The position numbers and the translations under genes are program-made. This document shows, in pieces, positions 10,035 through 21,284 of a DNA stretch of 64,000 nucleotides. The DNA is from DASXAI01 sp963728985 (GTDB lineage: Bacteria > Actinomycetota > Acidimicrobiia > Acidimicrobiales > Ilumatobacteraceae), in NCBI GenBank assembly GCA_963728985.1, contig CAVSME010000007.1, forward strand, positions 1 to 64,000, in the 5' to 3' direction. A model generated the notes under the pieces. It saw only the letters and a list, made by a program, of their open reading frames with translations, had not been told where the DNA came from and made no database searches. Within the stretch, counting starts at the first letter, position 1; the number at the start of each line of letters is the position of its first letter.

Positions 10035-13000
10035 GTGGCGAGCAACGAGGGTGTGAGGCGATTGACACCGAACGCGGATGACACCGCGGTCGAGTTGCAG
10101 CTGCTCGGCCGCTTCGAGGTCAAGGTCGGGGAACGCGTCATCGGCGGCGATGCCTGGCCGTCGCGGCGGTCGGGTCAGCTGGTGCAGCTGCTGGCGCTGG
10201 CCAAGGACCAGTCGCTGAGCCGCGACCAGGTGATCGAAGCGCTGTGGCCGCACCTCGAGCTGCAGGCCGCAGCCGCAAACCTGCGCAAAGCCGCGCACCA
10301 CGCCCGCCGCGCGCTCGACGCGGCGGACGCGGTCGTGCTCCGGCAGGATCGGGTGGCGCTGTTCCCAGGCCTCGATGTCCGGAGCGATCTCGCCGAGTTC
10401 GTCGCCGCGGCCGACTCGGCCGTCGAGCGCGGGGATGCCCGAGCGGCGGCCGCGGCGGCCGCGGCCGTCGCGTTCAAGGGGGACCTTCTACCGGAGTCGC
10501 TGTACGAGGAGTGGACTCAGGAAGCCCGCCGGCACCTCCGGAACAAGCGGGAACAGGTGCTGCGCCTCGCGGGGCGCTGGGAAGAGCTGCTCGGGCTCGA
10601 TCCCGCCGACGAGATCGCGTACCGAGCCTTGATGCGCGCCGCGCTCGATGGCGGCAACCGCCACGCCGCGGTGCAGTGGTACGGACGACTGCGCGCTGCG
10701 CTGTTGCGCGAGCTCGGTGTGGCACCCGGTCCAGAGTCGGACGCGCTGTACCAGGAGTGCATCCAGGGGATGGGACCCAGGGAGCCGGCGTTCGTCGGCC
10801 GCCAGATCGAGCTCGCACGCGTCGAGGCCGCGCTGTGCAGCGAAGGACCGAGCGCTGAGTCGGTGTTCATCGTGCGGGGCCCGGCTGGCATCGGCAAGTC
10901 GATGCTGTGCCGGCAGCTCGCCTCGATCGCGCCCCACCACGGGTGGTCGACGCTCGAGGTGAGCGCGCTTCGCACGGCGCAGCCGTACGGCGCGGTGGTT
11001 CGGCTGATCGACGAGCTCGTCGATCGCGACCGCACCGCGCTCGATCACGTCGACCCTCGGGCACGGGACGTCCTCCAGGCGCTCGTCGCCGGAGACGGAG
11101 CGGAGGCGTCGAACGGTCAGACGCTCACGCGCCACCACGTCCTCGGCGCGGTCGACGAGCTCCTCCTGCACGCAAGCGCGGCCGCGCCGATCCTCACGAT
11201 CGTCGACGATGTCGAGCAGGCCGACGAGGCATCTGTGGACGTGTTGCTCCAGCTCCCAGCCTCGACCTCGGCGCGCGTCGTGTTCGTCCTGGCCGCGCGC
11301 CGCGGCCCGTCACCTGAGGAGCTCGACCCGCGGGTGGTGGCGTTGGCTCGTTCAGGCCGGCTGGTGCGCCTCGATCTCGATGGTCTGCCGAACGATGAGG
11401 CAGCCGCGCTCGTGGTCGCGGCGGCGTCCGCGACGCCATCGATCAGTGCCGTCGAGGAGGTGGTGCAGCTTGCCGGCGGCAACCCCTTCTTCCTCGTCGA
11501 GCTCGCCCGCCAGCTCGACGACGGCGGACGGCCGGTGGATCACGCTGCCGTGCTCGCCAAGTTCGTCGACATCGCCGAGCCGCACGCGTCGATGCTCGGC
11601 CGCCTCGCGCTGATGGGCGGCGACCTCGATCCGGAGGAGATCGCCGCGCTGACGGCGTCGACGGAGGACGACGCGTTTGCGCTGCTCGACGCTGCGCTCG
11701 CCGCGGGTGTCCTCGTCGTGGTTGATGGCCGCTACCGGTTCCGCCACGAGCTCGTGCGCCATGCCCTTGCCGCGGGCGTTCCCCCGCACCGACAGGTCGC
11801 GATCCACCGCGACGCGGCCCGGCGGCTCGAGCGATCCGGCGCGCCGCCGGCGCTCATCGCCCGGCACTGGCTCGACGGCAAGCGGCCAGACGACGCGATC
11901 CCGTGGTCGCTGGCGGCGGGCCGCCACGCCCTTCGACTCGGTGCCTACGAAGACGCCCTCGTTCATCTCGACAGCGTCCTCGCGCACGCGCCCACTCACG
12001 TCGAAGCGCTCCGCCTGTCCGCGCAGGCCTTGGACGCCTTGGGTCGTGGCGGCGCTCCCGCCGCTTACGCGGCGGCGGCCGAGGTGGTGGTCGACGGCGC
12101 CGACGACCTCCGTGCACAGCAGGCGCTGGCGCAGCTCAAGCTCGGCGACTTCGCGGGCGCGCTCGGGACTGTCGACGGCCTCCGACCGGTCACGCTCGAC
12201 GGACGGCTCGCCCAGGCCTTGACGCTGAGCGGGATCGCGGCGATCGGACTCATCGACCCAGAGGCGGCCACGACACATGCTGCGGAGAGCCGGCGTCTCG
12301 CCCTCCAGCTCGGCGACCCCGCCGCCGCGGTCGCCGCCTCGTGGGCGCAGGCGCTCGCCGCGCACGCGCGTGGCCAGCTTCGCGACAGTCTGCGGGTCGA
12401 CGTGCGCGACACCGCGTCACTGCCCGAGCTGGCGATCGCGGTCTTCGACGGGCAGCTGTGCGTGACCCAGAGACTCCTCTACGGCGCGGCGCCGTACGCG
12501 GAGGTCATCGACTTCGCCGACTCGCTCGCCGCCGAGGCTGAACGAGTCGGTGCGGCCCGCGGCGGCGCGTTCGCGCGGACGTTGCGCGGGGAGGCGCTTC
12601 TGCTCTCAGGGCAGCTGGCCTCGGCCGATCGCGAGCTGGCCGCGGCAGGCGATCTGCACCGGTCGATCTCGGCCCCCACGGGGGAGGCCCACGCGCTCCA
12701 ACGCCGCGCCGAGATCGCCGTCCGCTCGGGTCGGCGCGCCGACGCCAGGCGACTGATCGGCGAGGCCCTTCACGTCGCCCGCCACTCTCGCGTCGGGTTC
12801 CACCTACTCGACCGGATCTACGGCACCGCGATCGAAGCGGCCGACGACGTCAGGGCGGCGATGGCCGTCGTGTACGAGGCCGAGCTCGCGATCAGAGGCC
12901 CGGTCGAGACGTGCCCCGGGTGTCGCATCACCTTCGCCGTACCGGCCGCGATCGCGACCGCGCAGGCCTCCGACCTCGCGCGCGCCGAGGGCTACCTCGC

Positions 13001-13199
13001 CGCCGCCGAGATGCTCGCCACGGTCGTGATGCAGCTGCCCGCGTGGGACGCCGCCGTCGACGAGGCCCGCGGCCACATCGCCCGCGCGAAGGGCGAGCCC
13101 GCTCGGGCCACAGCCATGTTCGGGGCAGCTACCAAGCGTTTCCGCGACGCCGGCCAGCCGCTCGACGCGGAGCGGTGCGCAGCGCTGACCACCGGCTGA
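10035..13199 (+). CDS. Large AfsR/SARP-type transcriptional activator with ATPase and TPR-like domains
   Basis: About 1054 residues from GTG 10035 (GTG 10053 also possible). Residues about 15-105 are a winged-helix DNA-binding domain (QLLGRFEVKVGERVI, AWPSRRSGQLVQLLAL). Residues 110-250 are the bacterial transcriptional activator domain (RALMRAALDGGNRHAAVQWY, LRELGVAPGPESDAL). Then comes an ATPase with Walker A GPAGIGKS near residue 280, Walker B ILTIVDDVEQAD and VVQLAGGNPFFLVELARQL. The C-terminal half is alanine-rich helical repeats resembling TPRs and contains CPGC. There is no LuxR helix-turn-helix at the C-terminus. Such proteins activate pathway genes in response to nucleotide or ligand binding; the target here is unknown. 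Coding appears intact although it lies inside a decayed island. Confidence 0.85.
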   Translation: MASNEGVRRLTPNADDTAVELQLLGRFEVKVGERVIGGDAWPSRRSGQLVQLLALAKDQSLSRDQVIEALWPHLELQAAAANLRKAAHHARRALDAADAVVLRQDRVALFPGLDVRSDLAEFVAAADSAVERGDARAAAAAAAAVAFKGDLLPESLYEEWTQEARRHLRNKREQVLRLAGRWEELLGLDPADEIAYRALMRAALDGGNRHAAVQWYGRLRAALLRELGVAPGPESDALYQECIQGMGPREPAFVGRQIELARVEAALCSEGPSAESVFIVRGPAGIGKSMLCRQLASIAPHHGWSTLEVSALRTAQPYGAVVRLIDELVDRDRTALDHVDPRARDVLQALVAGDGAEASNGQTLTRHHVLGAVDELLLHASAAAPILTIVDDVEQADEASVDVLLQLPASTSARVVFVLAARRGPSPEELDPRVVALARSGRLVRLDLDGLPNDEAAALVVAAASATPSISAVEEVVQLAGGNPFFLVELARQLDDGGRPVDHAAVLAKFVDIAEPHASMLGRLALMGGDLDPEEIAALTASTEDDAFALLDAALAAGVLVVVDGRYRFRHELVRHALAAGVPPHRQVAIHRDAARRLERSGAPPALIARHWLDGKRPDDAIPWSLAAGRHALRLGAYEDALVHLDSVLAHAPTHVEALRLSAQALDALGRGGAPAAYAAAAEVVVDGADDLRAQQALAQLKLGDFAGALGTVDGLRPVTLDGRLAQALTLSGIAAIGLIDPEAATTHAAESRRLALQLGDPAAAVAASWAQALAAHARGQLRDSLRVDVRDTASLPELAIAVFDGQLCVTQRLLYGAAPYAEVIDFADSLAAEAERVGAARGGAFARTLRGEALLLSGQLASADRELAAAGDLHRSISAPTGEAHALQRRAEIAVRSGRRADARRLIGEALHVARHSRVGFHLLDRIYGTAIEAADDVRAAMAVVYEAELAIRGPVETCPGCRITFAVPAAIATAQASDLARAEGYLAAAEMLATVVMQLPAWDAAVDEARGHIARAKGEPARATAMFGAATKRFRDAGQPLDAERCAALTTG

Positions 13200-13207
13200 C
13201 CCCCCCC

Positions 13208-13222
13208 GGAACGTTCCAGGAA
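13208..13222. repeat. 15-base direct repeat, copy 2
   Basis: Second identical copy of GGAACGTTCCAGGAA. It follows a run of eight C after the regulator stop and marks the breakpoint of the 5'-truncated haemoglobin gene. Confidence 0.5.
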
Positions 13223-13508
13223 CGCCAACCCGACCATCAACACCCGGTTCGAGCACGCCGACCAGACCGTCGAGCAGCTTGCCGAACACGCCGTCGAACT
13301 GTTCTGCACCGGGCTCACCGGTGTGCAGACCTACCGCGGGCGACCGATGCCTGAAGCGCACGCCGGCATGAACATCACCGATGCCGAGTTCGTGAGCGCC
13401 CTCGACGACATCCTCGAGGCACTCACGTCGGAAGGAGTCGGCGAGGGCGAGCAGGCCGAGGTGCTCTGGATGCTCTACGGGATGCGGCGCGACATCGTGC
13501 ATCAGTGA
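13221..13508 (+). pseudogene. Truncated haemoglobin (group I type), 5' end missing
   Basis: The open frame reads NPTINTRFEHADQTVEQLAE, then LFCTGLTGVQTYRGRPMPEA, HAGMNITDAEFVSALDDILE and ends MRRDIVHQ. This matches the E-to-H helix part of trHbN-type globins (Y-x-G-R, AH-x-G-x-x-I). The first 25-30 residues (A/B helices, including the distal-pocket B10 Tyr position) are missing, and no start codon precedes the conserved part. The break coincides with the 15-base repeat shared with 9543, so the loss may be linked to insertion or recombination there. Confidence 0.65.
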
Positions 13509-13650
13509 TGGCGACGGCGGCCGGTCGAAGAGACACGGCGCGCATCCCGAGCACACGCGCAACACGCTTCCCGGGCGGACCGCACGGAGAGCTCACTGGC
13601 AGACACGGGAACCGTCTCGAGGAGTGCTCCCGGCGCCTCGACGATGCGAT

Positions 13651-13797
13651 GAACGGTTCGCCTCGACGCCTAGCGCGAGTTCGCGCGTAGGTGGCGAACA
13701 TCTCCTTCCAAGCGGCCCCCTGCACCATGGCGGTCCAGGTGAGGACGCCGTCGAGGTCGAACGGGCACCCCTGCATCGGGCCGGGCAGGCTGAGGCA
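13651..13797 (-). pseudogene. HAD-family hydrolase N-terminal fragment
   Basis: About 49 codons resemble the first strand and cap of beta-phosphoglucomutase-like HAD proteins: GCPFDLDGVLTWTAMVQGAA followed by WKEMFATYARTRARRRGEPF. The nucleophile motif DxD (DLDGV) is present, but similarity stops abruptly after GEPF and the remaining 80% of the family length is missing. It lies directly downstream of the P-type ATPase gene on the same strand. Confidence 0.55.
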
Positions 13798-13810
13798 CCC
13801 GGTGTCGTGG

Positions 13811-16330
<2,520 letters not shown>

Positions 16331-16549
16331 GGGGGACCCCGCCGGGCTGGGCCAGCAGCGACCATCGGCCCCCGCCGCCGCAAGATGTCTGACAGGATGC
16401 GCGCCACACTCACCACCTTGCTCGGTCCGCGGGCCGAGATTCAGCATCGCACTCTCGTGCCGCGGCGGGGAAGGGACCTTCAGCACTTCCCTCGGCGGAA
16501 TCCCACACGCCAGGCTGGACGATCGAACACGTCGGTGCGAAGGAGGTCG

Positions 16550-16935
16550 ATGCTGGACCGCATCTTCGTCGGGGTCGACGGCTCGACTCGCGGACGCGGC
16601 GGGTTCGCTCGGCTGCGGGTGGGCGGCTTGTCGAACGATGTCACCCACCGGACTACCCCCCTCGCAATCATTGCCGCCGAGGTCAAGCCCGGCGTCGGCC
16701 GAGTTGTGGTCGGACTCGAAGCGGCCGGCGTCACCGTCGACACGCGTCTCGTCGAGACCGACCGCGCCGCTGGCGCCCCGCTCGAGGTCGCGGCCGAGGT
16801 GAACGCCCAGGCGATCGTCATCGGCACTCAAGACTTCGGCGGCTACTGGCTCCTGCGCCTCGGTGGGTCACGATGGCGCTAGTGCGTCACCGCGACCGGC
16901 CGGTAGTCATCGTCCCGCCCCCGAGTAGCAGACGC
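16550..16935 (+). pseudogene. Universal stress protein, scrambled remnant
   Basis: A perfect ribosome site AGGAGG precedes ATG 16550, and the start MLDRIFVGVDGS is a normal USP N-terminus. It then jumps to material normally at the end of a USP domain (RLRVGGLSNDVTHRTTPLAI) and on to GVTVDTRLVETDRAAGAPLE, AQAIVIGTQDFGG. After a frame change near 16865 it ends like a second domain tail (LVRHRDRPVVIVPPP). The ATP-binding GxxGxG loop is incomplete. Most likely a tandem-domain USP that lost internal segments; the in-frame product would be only 110 residues, ending at 16882. Confidence 0.6.
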
Positions 16936-17042
16936 ACGGAACCACCGGCCTCGGGTGGCCCGAGTGACCTTCGGCCCTTCCGCCTCCCGCCCCAGACGGC
17001 GCACGCTGTGAGGAAGTCACCCAACTCGACGGGAGCCAGACC

Positions 17043-17885
17043 GTGAGACGTGTCCTTGTCGGTGTCGACGGCTCTTCAGCCGCCCAGGACGCCTTGGCTT
17101 GGTCGGCCGATCTCGTCCGGCGCGCCGGGCTCGAACTGGTCGTCGCCCGTGTCTTCGTGCCGACCCAGGCCGAGATCTCCCCCGACGTCGACGTCGAGCT
17201 CCACGACGCACAGCGCCGCGAGCTCGACGAGTGGTCCGCGTTTCTCTCCGGACATGCGACCCCGACCGCCACGGTCCTGCTCGACGGAGACCCCCCGGAC
17301 GCGCTGTTGGCTGCCGCCCGCGACCAGCACGCCGAGCTGCTCGTCGTCGGAGGCCGCGGCGCTGGGGGCTTCTCGCACCTGCACCTCGGCAGCGTCGCTC
17401 ACCACCTCGTCCACCACACCACGATCCCGTTGGCCATCGTGCCCACCAGCGGCGCCGCACCCGTCAGCCATCTCGTCGTCGGTGTCGACGGGTCACCGGG
17501 GAGCCTGGCCGCCATCGAACTGTGTGCGGAGCTCGCTGCCCGCCTCGAGGTACCGGTGACGGCGGTGTACGCCGTCGAACCGCTCGCCGAATGGGTGCCC
17601 GAAACCGACCCCCGCAGCTGGCATCACCAGGCAGAAGCCGACGTTCGCCAGTGGGCAGCGCCGATCGAAAGGGCCGGCGTAGCCGTCGACGTCGACGTCG
17701 ACCGCGACATCCACCCCGTCGCCGCGATCGCCCGCGCCCTCGACGCCCACCCCGGGTCGGTGGCGTGCGTCGGCACCCGCGGCGTGGGCGGATTCAGCGG
17801 GCTCCGCCTGGGGCGCGTCCCCCTCCAGCTCGTCCACCACACCGGCGCGGCAGTGATCCTGGTGCCACCCGCGCCGAGCCGATGA
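17043..17885 (+). CDS. Universal stress protein, two UspA domains
   Basis: A 280-residue protein with two tandem UspA domains. Domain 1 begins MRRVLVGVDGSSAAQDALAW and has the ATP loop GGRGAGGFSHLHLGS; domain 2 begins HLVVGVDGSPGSLAAIELC and has GTRGVGGFSGLRLG. Both loops fit the G-2x-G-9x-G(S/T) pattern of ATP-binding USPs. Such proteins accumulate under hypoxia, starvation or stationary phase. It overlaps the following methyltransferase by ATGA and lies divergent from the proton ATPase, so the three may be one stress response unit. Start GTG 17043; ATG is not available. Confidence 0.9.
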   Translation: MRRVLVGVDGSSAAQDALAWSADLVRRAGLELVVARVFVPTQAEISPDVDVELHDAQRRELDEWSAFLSGHATPTATVLLDGDPPDALLAAARDQHAELLVVGGRGAGGFSHLHLGSVAHHLVHHTTIPLAIVPTSGAAPVSHLVVGVDGSPGSLAAIELCAELAARLEVPVTAVYAVEPLAEWVPETDPRSWHHQAEADVRQWAAPIERAGVAVDVDVDRDIHPVAAIARALDAHPGSVACVGTRGVGGFSGLRLGRVPLQLVHHTGAAVILVPPAPSR

Positions 17886-18556
17886 CGACACGGGAGGCGA
17901 GCATCGAGCCCGTCCGCCGCTCACACGCGGATGCCCGAGCGACCTATGACCGCGTGAGCCGTGTCTATGACTGGCTGGAAGGGCCCTTCGAGGCGGACGC
18001 CCGCCGCGCCGGTCTCCGCCTGCTCGACCTGCGAGCCGGCGAGCACGTGCTCGACGTCGGCTACGGCACCGGTCACGCCCTCGTCGACCTCGCCCGCAGC
18101 AGCGGGCCAGCCGGATTCGCCGCCGGTGTCGACCAGTCCGCCGGCATGCAGCGCGCCGCCCGCCGCCGGCTGCAGAGAGCCGGCGTTCGCGCCGCTCTCG
18201 CGCTCGCCGACGCCACCGCCCTGCCCTACCGCGACGCCTGCTTCGACGTGGCGTTCATGAGCTTCGTGCTCGAGCTGTTCGACACCCCCGAGATCCCCGC
18301 TGTGCTCGCCGAAGCGCGGCGGGTAGTGCGGCCCGGTGGGCGCCTCGGCGTCGTCGCGCTCGGTCTCACCGACCAGCCAGGACTCATGTCGCGCCTGTAC
18401 CTGGCCGGCCACCGCCGCCTCCCTCGCCTCCTCGACTGCCGCCCCATCCCCACGAACCACTTGATCCGCGACGCCGGCTACCGGATCGAGGCCGCCATCA
18501 TCCGCTCGATGTGGGGTCTCCCGGTCAACATCGTCGTCGCCACCAGACCTTGCTGA
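17882..18556 (+). CDS. SAM-dependent class I methyltransferase
   Basis: A 224-residue methyltransferase of the UbiE/Methyltransf_11 type. Motif I is HVLDVGYGTGHALVDLA, the acidic residue after strand 2 is in GVDQSAGM, and a motif II-like segment ALPYRDACFDVAFMSFVLE is followed by RRVVRPGGRLGVVAL. The N-terminus ARATYDRVSRVYDWLEGPF resembles methyltransferases acting on quinones or phospholipids, but the substrate cannot be told from sequence. The ATG overlaps the stop of the universal stress protein gene (ATGA), so they are translationally coupled. Confidence 0.85.
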   Translation: MTTREASIEPVRRSHADARATYDRVSRVYDWLEGPFEADARRAGLRLLDLRAGEHVLDVGYGTGHALVDLARSSGPAGFAAGVDQSAGMQRAARRRLQRAGVRAALALADATALPYRDACFDVAFMSFVLELFDTPEIPAVLAEARRVVRPGGRLGVVALGLTDQPGLMSRLYLAGHRRLPRLLDCRPIPTNHLIRDAGYRIEAAIIRSMWGLPVNIVVATRPC

Positions 18557-19142
18557 GGACCCGCGGCGAGCCAGGGGTGTTCTGGCGATGAAGGCGGGAG
18601 GATTCAGTTCACTACGGAGCAGCCGGCCAGCAGGCGAGCGGACACGTCAGCCGACTTCGCCGCGGACCACCAGGGGTCGCACGGCTCCTCCCGCACATCG
18701 GCCGCGCACCGTGACTGATGGGCCGCTCTCGAGGGATGCTCTTCGGCAGACCACGACCGGGATCTGCACGCGGTCTTCGTCGTCGGGCCCTCTCACGGCG
18801 GGCCCGGCCCTAACGCCTGCGCGTGCTCCTGATTCGTCACCGGGAGAAGCAGGTTCGGGAAGCGGCGTTCGTGGATGACGCGAGGCAGGCGGGCGGGCTC
18901 GTCTTCACGAACGCGGTGGGTAGCGACAGGGCGGGGGGCAGTCCGCGGGGTTAGACAATCTGGATGTCGGTGCTAGGAAGCGCCGATGCTCTGTGCGTGA
19001 GGCGCGACCGGAGGGCCGGAGTCCTGAACGGACAATCGACGCGTGCACTCACTCGTGTACACGCGTCTCCCAACGCGACATCCGCAACGCCGTCCCGGCG
19101 GGCGGGACGCGGCTCATTTGTGCAGGTGCCGTCGACGCTCGC
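18557..19142. other. Stretch without an intact gene
   Basis: No credible full gene is seen in either strand between the methyltransferase and the regulator/integrase remnants. The only recognisable coding trace is the integrase-like piece at 18817-18954. The rest has weak codon structure and probably consists of decayed island DNA. Confidence 0.5.
18817..18954 (+). pseudogene. Possible tyrosine integrase internal fragment
   Basis: About 45 codons read LRVLLIRHREKQVREAAFVD, DARQAGGLVFTNAVGSDRAG and stop at TAG 18952. The pattern HRxxQxxE followed by GLVFTxxxG is characteristic of the region just before the second catalytic box in actinobacterial integrases. Nothing recognisable extends on either side. 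Judged only on this short match, so tentative. Confidence 0.35.
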
Positions 19143-19485
19143 TCACGGCGGTTCGAGCGGATCGGGAACGCGTGCGGTGCGCGTCGGCGGGATCTGGTGT
19201 GGCGTCGCGGTCCAGGTGGCGAGCAGGGTGAGGCCATCGTGTGCGGCTGTGCCGGGCTCGGCCGTGTACGCGGTGATTGTCAGGCCGGCGTCGGCCGGTA
19301 GCGGCAGTTCCTCGAACGTCAGGCTGAGGTCGCCGACGACGGGGTGGTGGAAACGTTTGTGGCCGTGATCGTGGAGTCGCACATTGTGTGCAGCCCAGCG
19401 GGTGCGGAAGTCGTCGCTGCGGGTGGCGAGTTCGCCGATAAGGTCGGACAGGCCCCGGTCGCCGGGGTCGCGTCGTTCGCCGCTG
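19143..19485 (-). pseudogene. MmyB-type XRE regulator, C-terminal ligand-binding part, fused in frame to an integrase piece
   Basis: Reads LSDLIGELATRSDDFRTRWA, RLHDHGHKRFHHPVVGDLSL, LPADAGLTITAYTAEPGTAA and GLTLLATWTAT, the conserved end of the MmyB-like ligand-binding domain found in actinobacterial XRE regulators that control neighbouring oxidoreductases. The N-terminal helix-turn-helix and first half of the ligand domain are missing. Upstream the same reading frame continues straight into integrase sequence (EGAVFLGHSGERR), giving an apparent chimeric open frame across 19143-19620. Confidence 0.7.
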
Positions 19486-20030
19486 TGTCCCAGGAAGACC
19501 GCGCCCTCGACCCGTTCTCCGATGGCGAGATCGGTTGCCCGGGCGGTTCGGAGAGCGAGCGGGATGGTGACGACCTTGCCGCCCTTGCGCAGAACCGTGA
19601 GCGTGCGGTGCCCCCCGTTCGAGGCCGAGCGCTTCGATGGTCGGCGCCGAGTGCTTCGGAGACACGCAGGCCGTTGATCGCCAAAAGGGAGACGAGCGCG
19701 TGCTCCCTCGCCGAGGCCAGCGCGGCCGCCACGAGGAGGGCGCCGACCTCGTTGCGGTCCAGGCCGGTGGCATGCGACTCGTAGTCCAGTCGAGGCCGCG
19801 GACATGGGCCGCCGGCGACCGCTCGAGCAGTCCCTCCTGTTCGGCGGAGCGGTAGAAACCCGCCACCGTGCAGAGGCGACGAGCGACGGTTGCTCGAGCG
19901 CGCCCACGAGCTTCGAGGTCACGGCCGGTAGCCGGCCAGGAACGCCGCCACCGCGTACCGAGGTATCGACGCCGAGTAGGCGTCCAGACAGATTGCTGCC
20001 GCCCTCCTGGCGGGCGGCCAGGGCTCCGTG
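19480..20030 (-). pseudogene. Tyrosine integrase remnant (core-binding and first catalytic part)
   Basis: On the minus strand, in three alternating frames: AYSASIPRYAVAAFLAGYR, DLEARGRARATVARRLCTVA, FYRSAEQEGLLERSPAAHVR, ALVSLLAINGLRVSEALGAD (box I with catalytic Arg), then RKGGKVVTIPLALRTARATD and GERVEGAVFLG. The HxxR and Tyr boxes are replaced by the MmyB tail. At least three indels are needed to connect the pieces, and the 5' end abuts the methyltransferase stop. A diverged second copy of the middle part lies at 21835-21990. Confidence 0.7.
19500..19680 (-). repeat. Diverged integrase repeat, copy A
   Basis: The segment covering GLRVSEALG through GERVEGAVFLG shows roughly 80% base identity by eye to 21835-21990 in the same orientation. 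Copy B lacks six codons (between two occurrences of EALG-like sequence), as expected from slippage between short direct repeats. The two are related integrase genes or an old duplication. Confidence 0.55.
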
Positions 20031-20042
20031 CTCGGTGGCCCT

Positions 20043-20855
20043 CTACGGTCGTCGGCCCCAGGCCGAGACAAGTGGGGCCGTCGTCACGTCGAGCCGCCCG
20101 GCCTCGAGGGCTCGCAAGTGGGTGTCGATCTCCTCGGCGGTCGCGTGACCGCCCACGATGAGACCCTGTCGCACCTGGTTGACGTTGGCCCTTTCCAGCT
20201 CCGATCCCGCCGGCAGTGCCAGCGGCATGAATGCGTCCGCCGCGACCTCTACCAAGCCCGCCTCTCGCAGCCGCCGCGGCAGTCGGCGCCCAAACTCCAG
20301 ATCGGCCCCCCGTTGAGCGAGGAGGGCGCGAACACCCGCGCGGACCTTGTTCGCCAGTTGCTGTTCGGGACCGACGATGTCGACGCACGCCAGCGGCTGC
20401 ATGGCGGGGTCGAAGTCCTCGATGAGGAGCCATCCCCCAGGACGGAGTGCCCCCGCCATGGTCTCCAGGGCCGCGTCTCGCTGGGGAACGTGAATGAGGA
20501 CGAGTCGGGCGTGGACGAGATCGAAAACACCCTGTGGCGCGTCGTCCGAGACGACATCGTGTTGACGAACCTCGACATTCCCGCCGGCAAGCTGCTGGGT
20601 CCAGGTCACGTCAATGTCGGTCGCGAGCACGTGACCTGATGGGCCGACTCTCGAGGACAGCCACTCCGGAACCGAGGGCCCACCGACGCCAACTTCCCAG
20701 CAGTGCCACCCGGTAGCGATTCCGAGCGCGTCGAGGTGCCGGAAGGTCACGGGATTGAATAGCGCGGAGAGGCTGTCGAAGCGCTGCCCGGCCTCGGAGG
20801 CGCGGTTGTCGAACAGGTAGCCGCGGTCAGTGGAGGACAACGATGGCTCGGACAC
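20043..20855 (-). CDS. SAM-dependent methyltransferase
   Basis: An intact 270-residue class I methyltransferase from GTG 20855. Motif I is CWEVGVGGPSVPEWLSSRVG, the acidic ribose-binding residue is in VLATDIDVTW, followed by DVVSDDAPQGVFDLVHARLV and LRPGGWLLIEDFDP. The N-terminus (DNRASEAGQRFDSLSALFNP) is typical of a family acting on small molecules in actinobacteria; substrate unknown. It is one of the few unbroken genes in this part of the island. Its 3' end touches the integrase remnant. Confidence 0.85.
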   Translation of the reverse strand: MSEPSLSSTDRGYLFDNRASEAGQRFDSLSALFNPVTFRHLDALGIATGWHCWEVGVGGPSVPEWLSSRVGPSGHVLATDIDVTWTQQLAGGNVEVRQHDVVSDDAPQGVFDLVHARLVLIHVPQRDAALETMAGALRPGGWLLIEDFDPAMQPLACVDIVGPEQQLANKVRAGVRALLAQRGADLEFGRRLPRRLREAGLVEVAADAFMPLALPAGSELERANVNQVRQGLIVGGHATAEEIDTHLRALEAGRLDVTTAPLVSAWGRRP

Positions 20856-21043
20856 CCGGCCTATCCTTCCTCATCGGCCGGGCACCTTCCATGGCTACGA
20901 GGTGCCGCGAATACCGAACCTCGGCAGCTACGGGTCGGCTCGCGGCCGAGCGCGAGCCGACCAGGTCGACGGCTGCGGTCGCCCTTTCCTCGCGACCGAG
21001 TGTCGCGAGCGTTCGGTAGGTTTCGCGATGCGATACTCGACAC

Positions 21044-21284
21044 GTGGAGATCTTCGCCCGGAGGCACGGGATCGGCGATGACAACATCAGGCACGCCGTG
21101 GAGCATGCGCTGGCGGCTGGTGAGCAGGACGATGGCAAGGTCCTGAACCTGGGCCCCGTGCTGGCATCCTGCTTGAGGTCGTGGCTGTGGTCCGGACGAC
21201 GGGACGGAGGTCGTGATCCACGCCATGCGCACGCGCGCGAAGTACGACCCGTTCCTCCGCGGTGAAGGAGGCAGCGATGCCTGA
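21044..21284 (+). CDS. Toxin-like protein (DUF4258/BrnT type), frameshifted
   Basis: About 80 codons beginning VEIFARRHGIGDDNIRHAVE and, after frame shifts near 21165 and 21196, continuing LLEVVAVVR and TEVVIHAMRTRAKYDPFLRG to TGA 21282. The pattern fits small RelE-fold ribonuclease-like toxins of the DUF4258/BrnT kind. A -10-like GATACT lies 7 bases before the GTG, so the mRNA could be leaderless. The stop overlaps the start of the RHH antitoxin by 8 bases, a toxin-first order as in BrnT-BrnA. As written the gene cannot give a full product; it may be inactivated or carry sequence errors. Confidence 0.6.
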
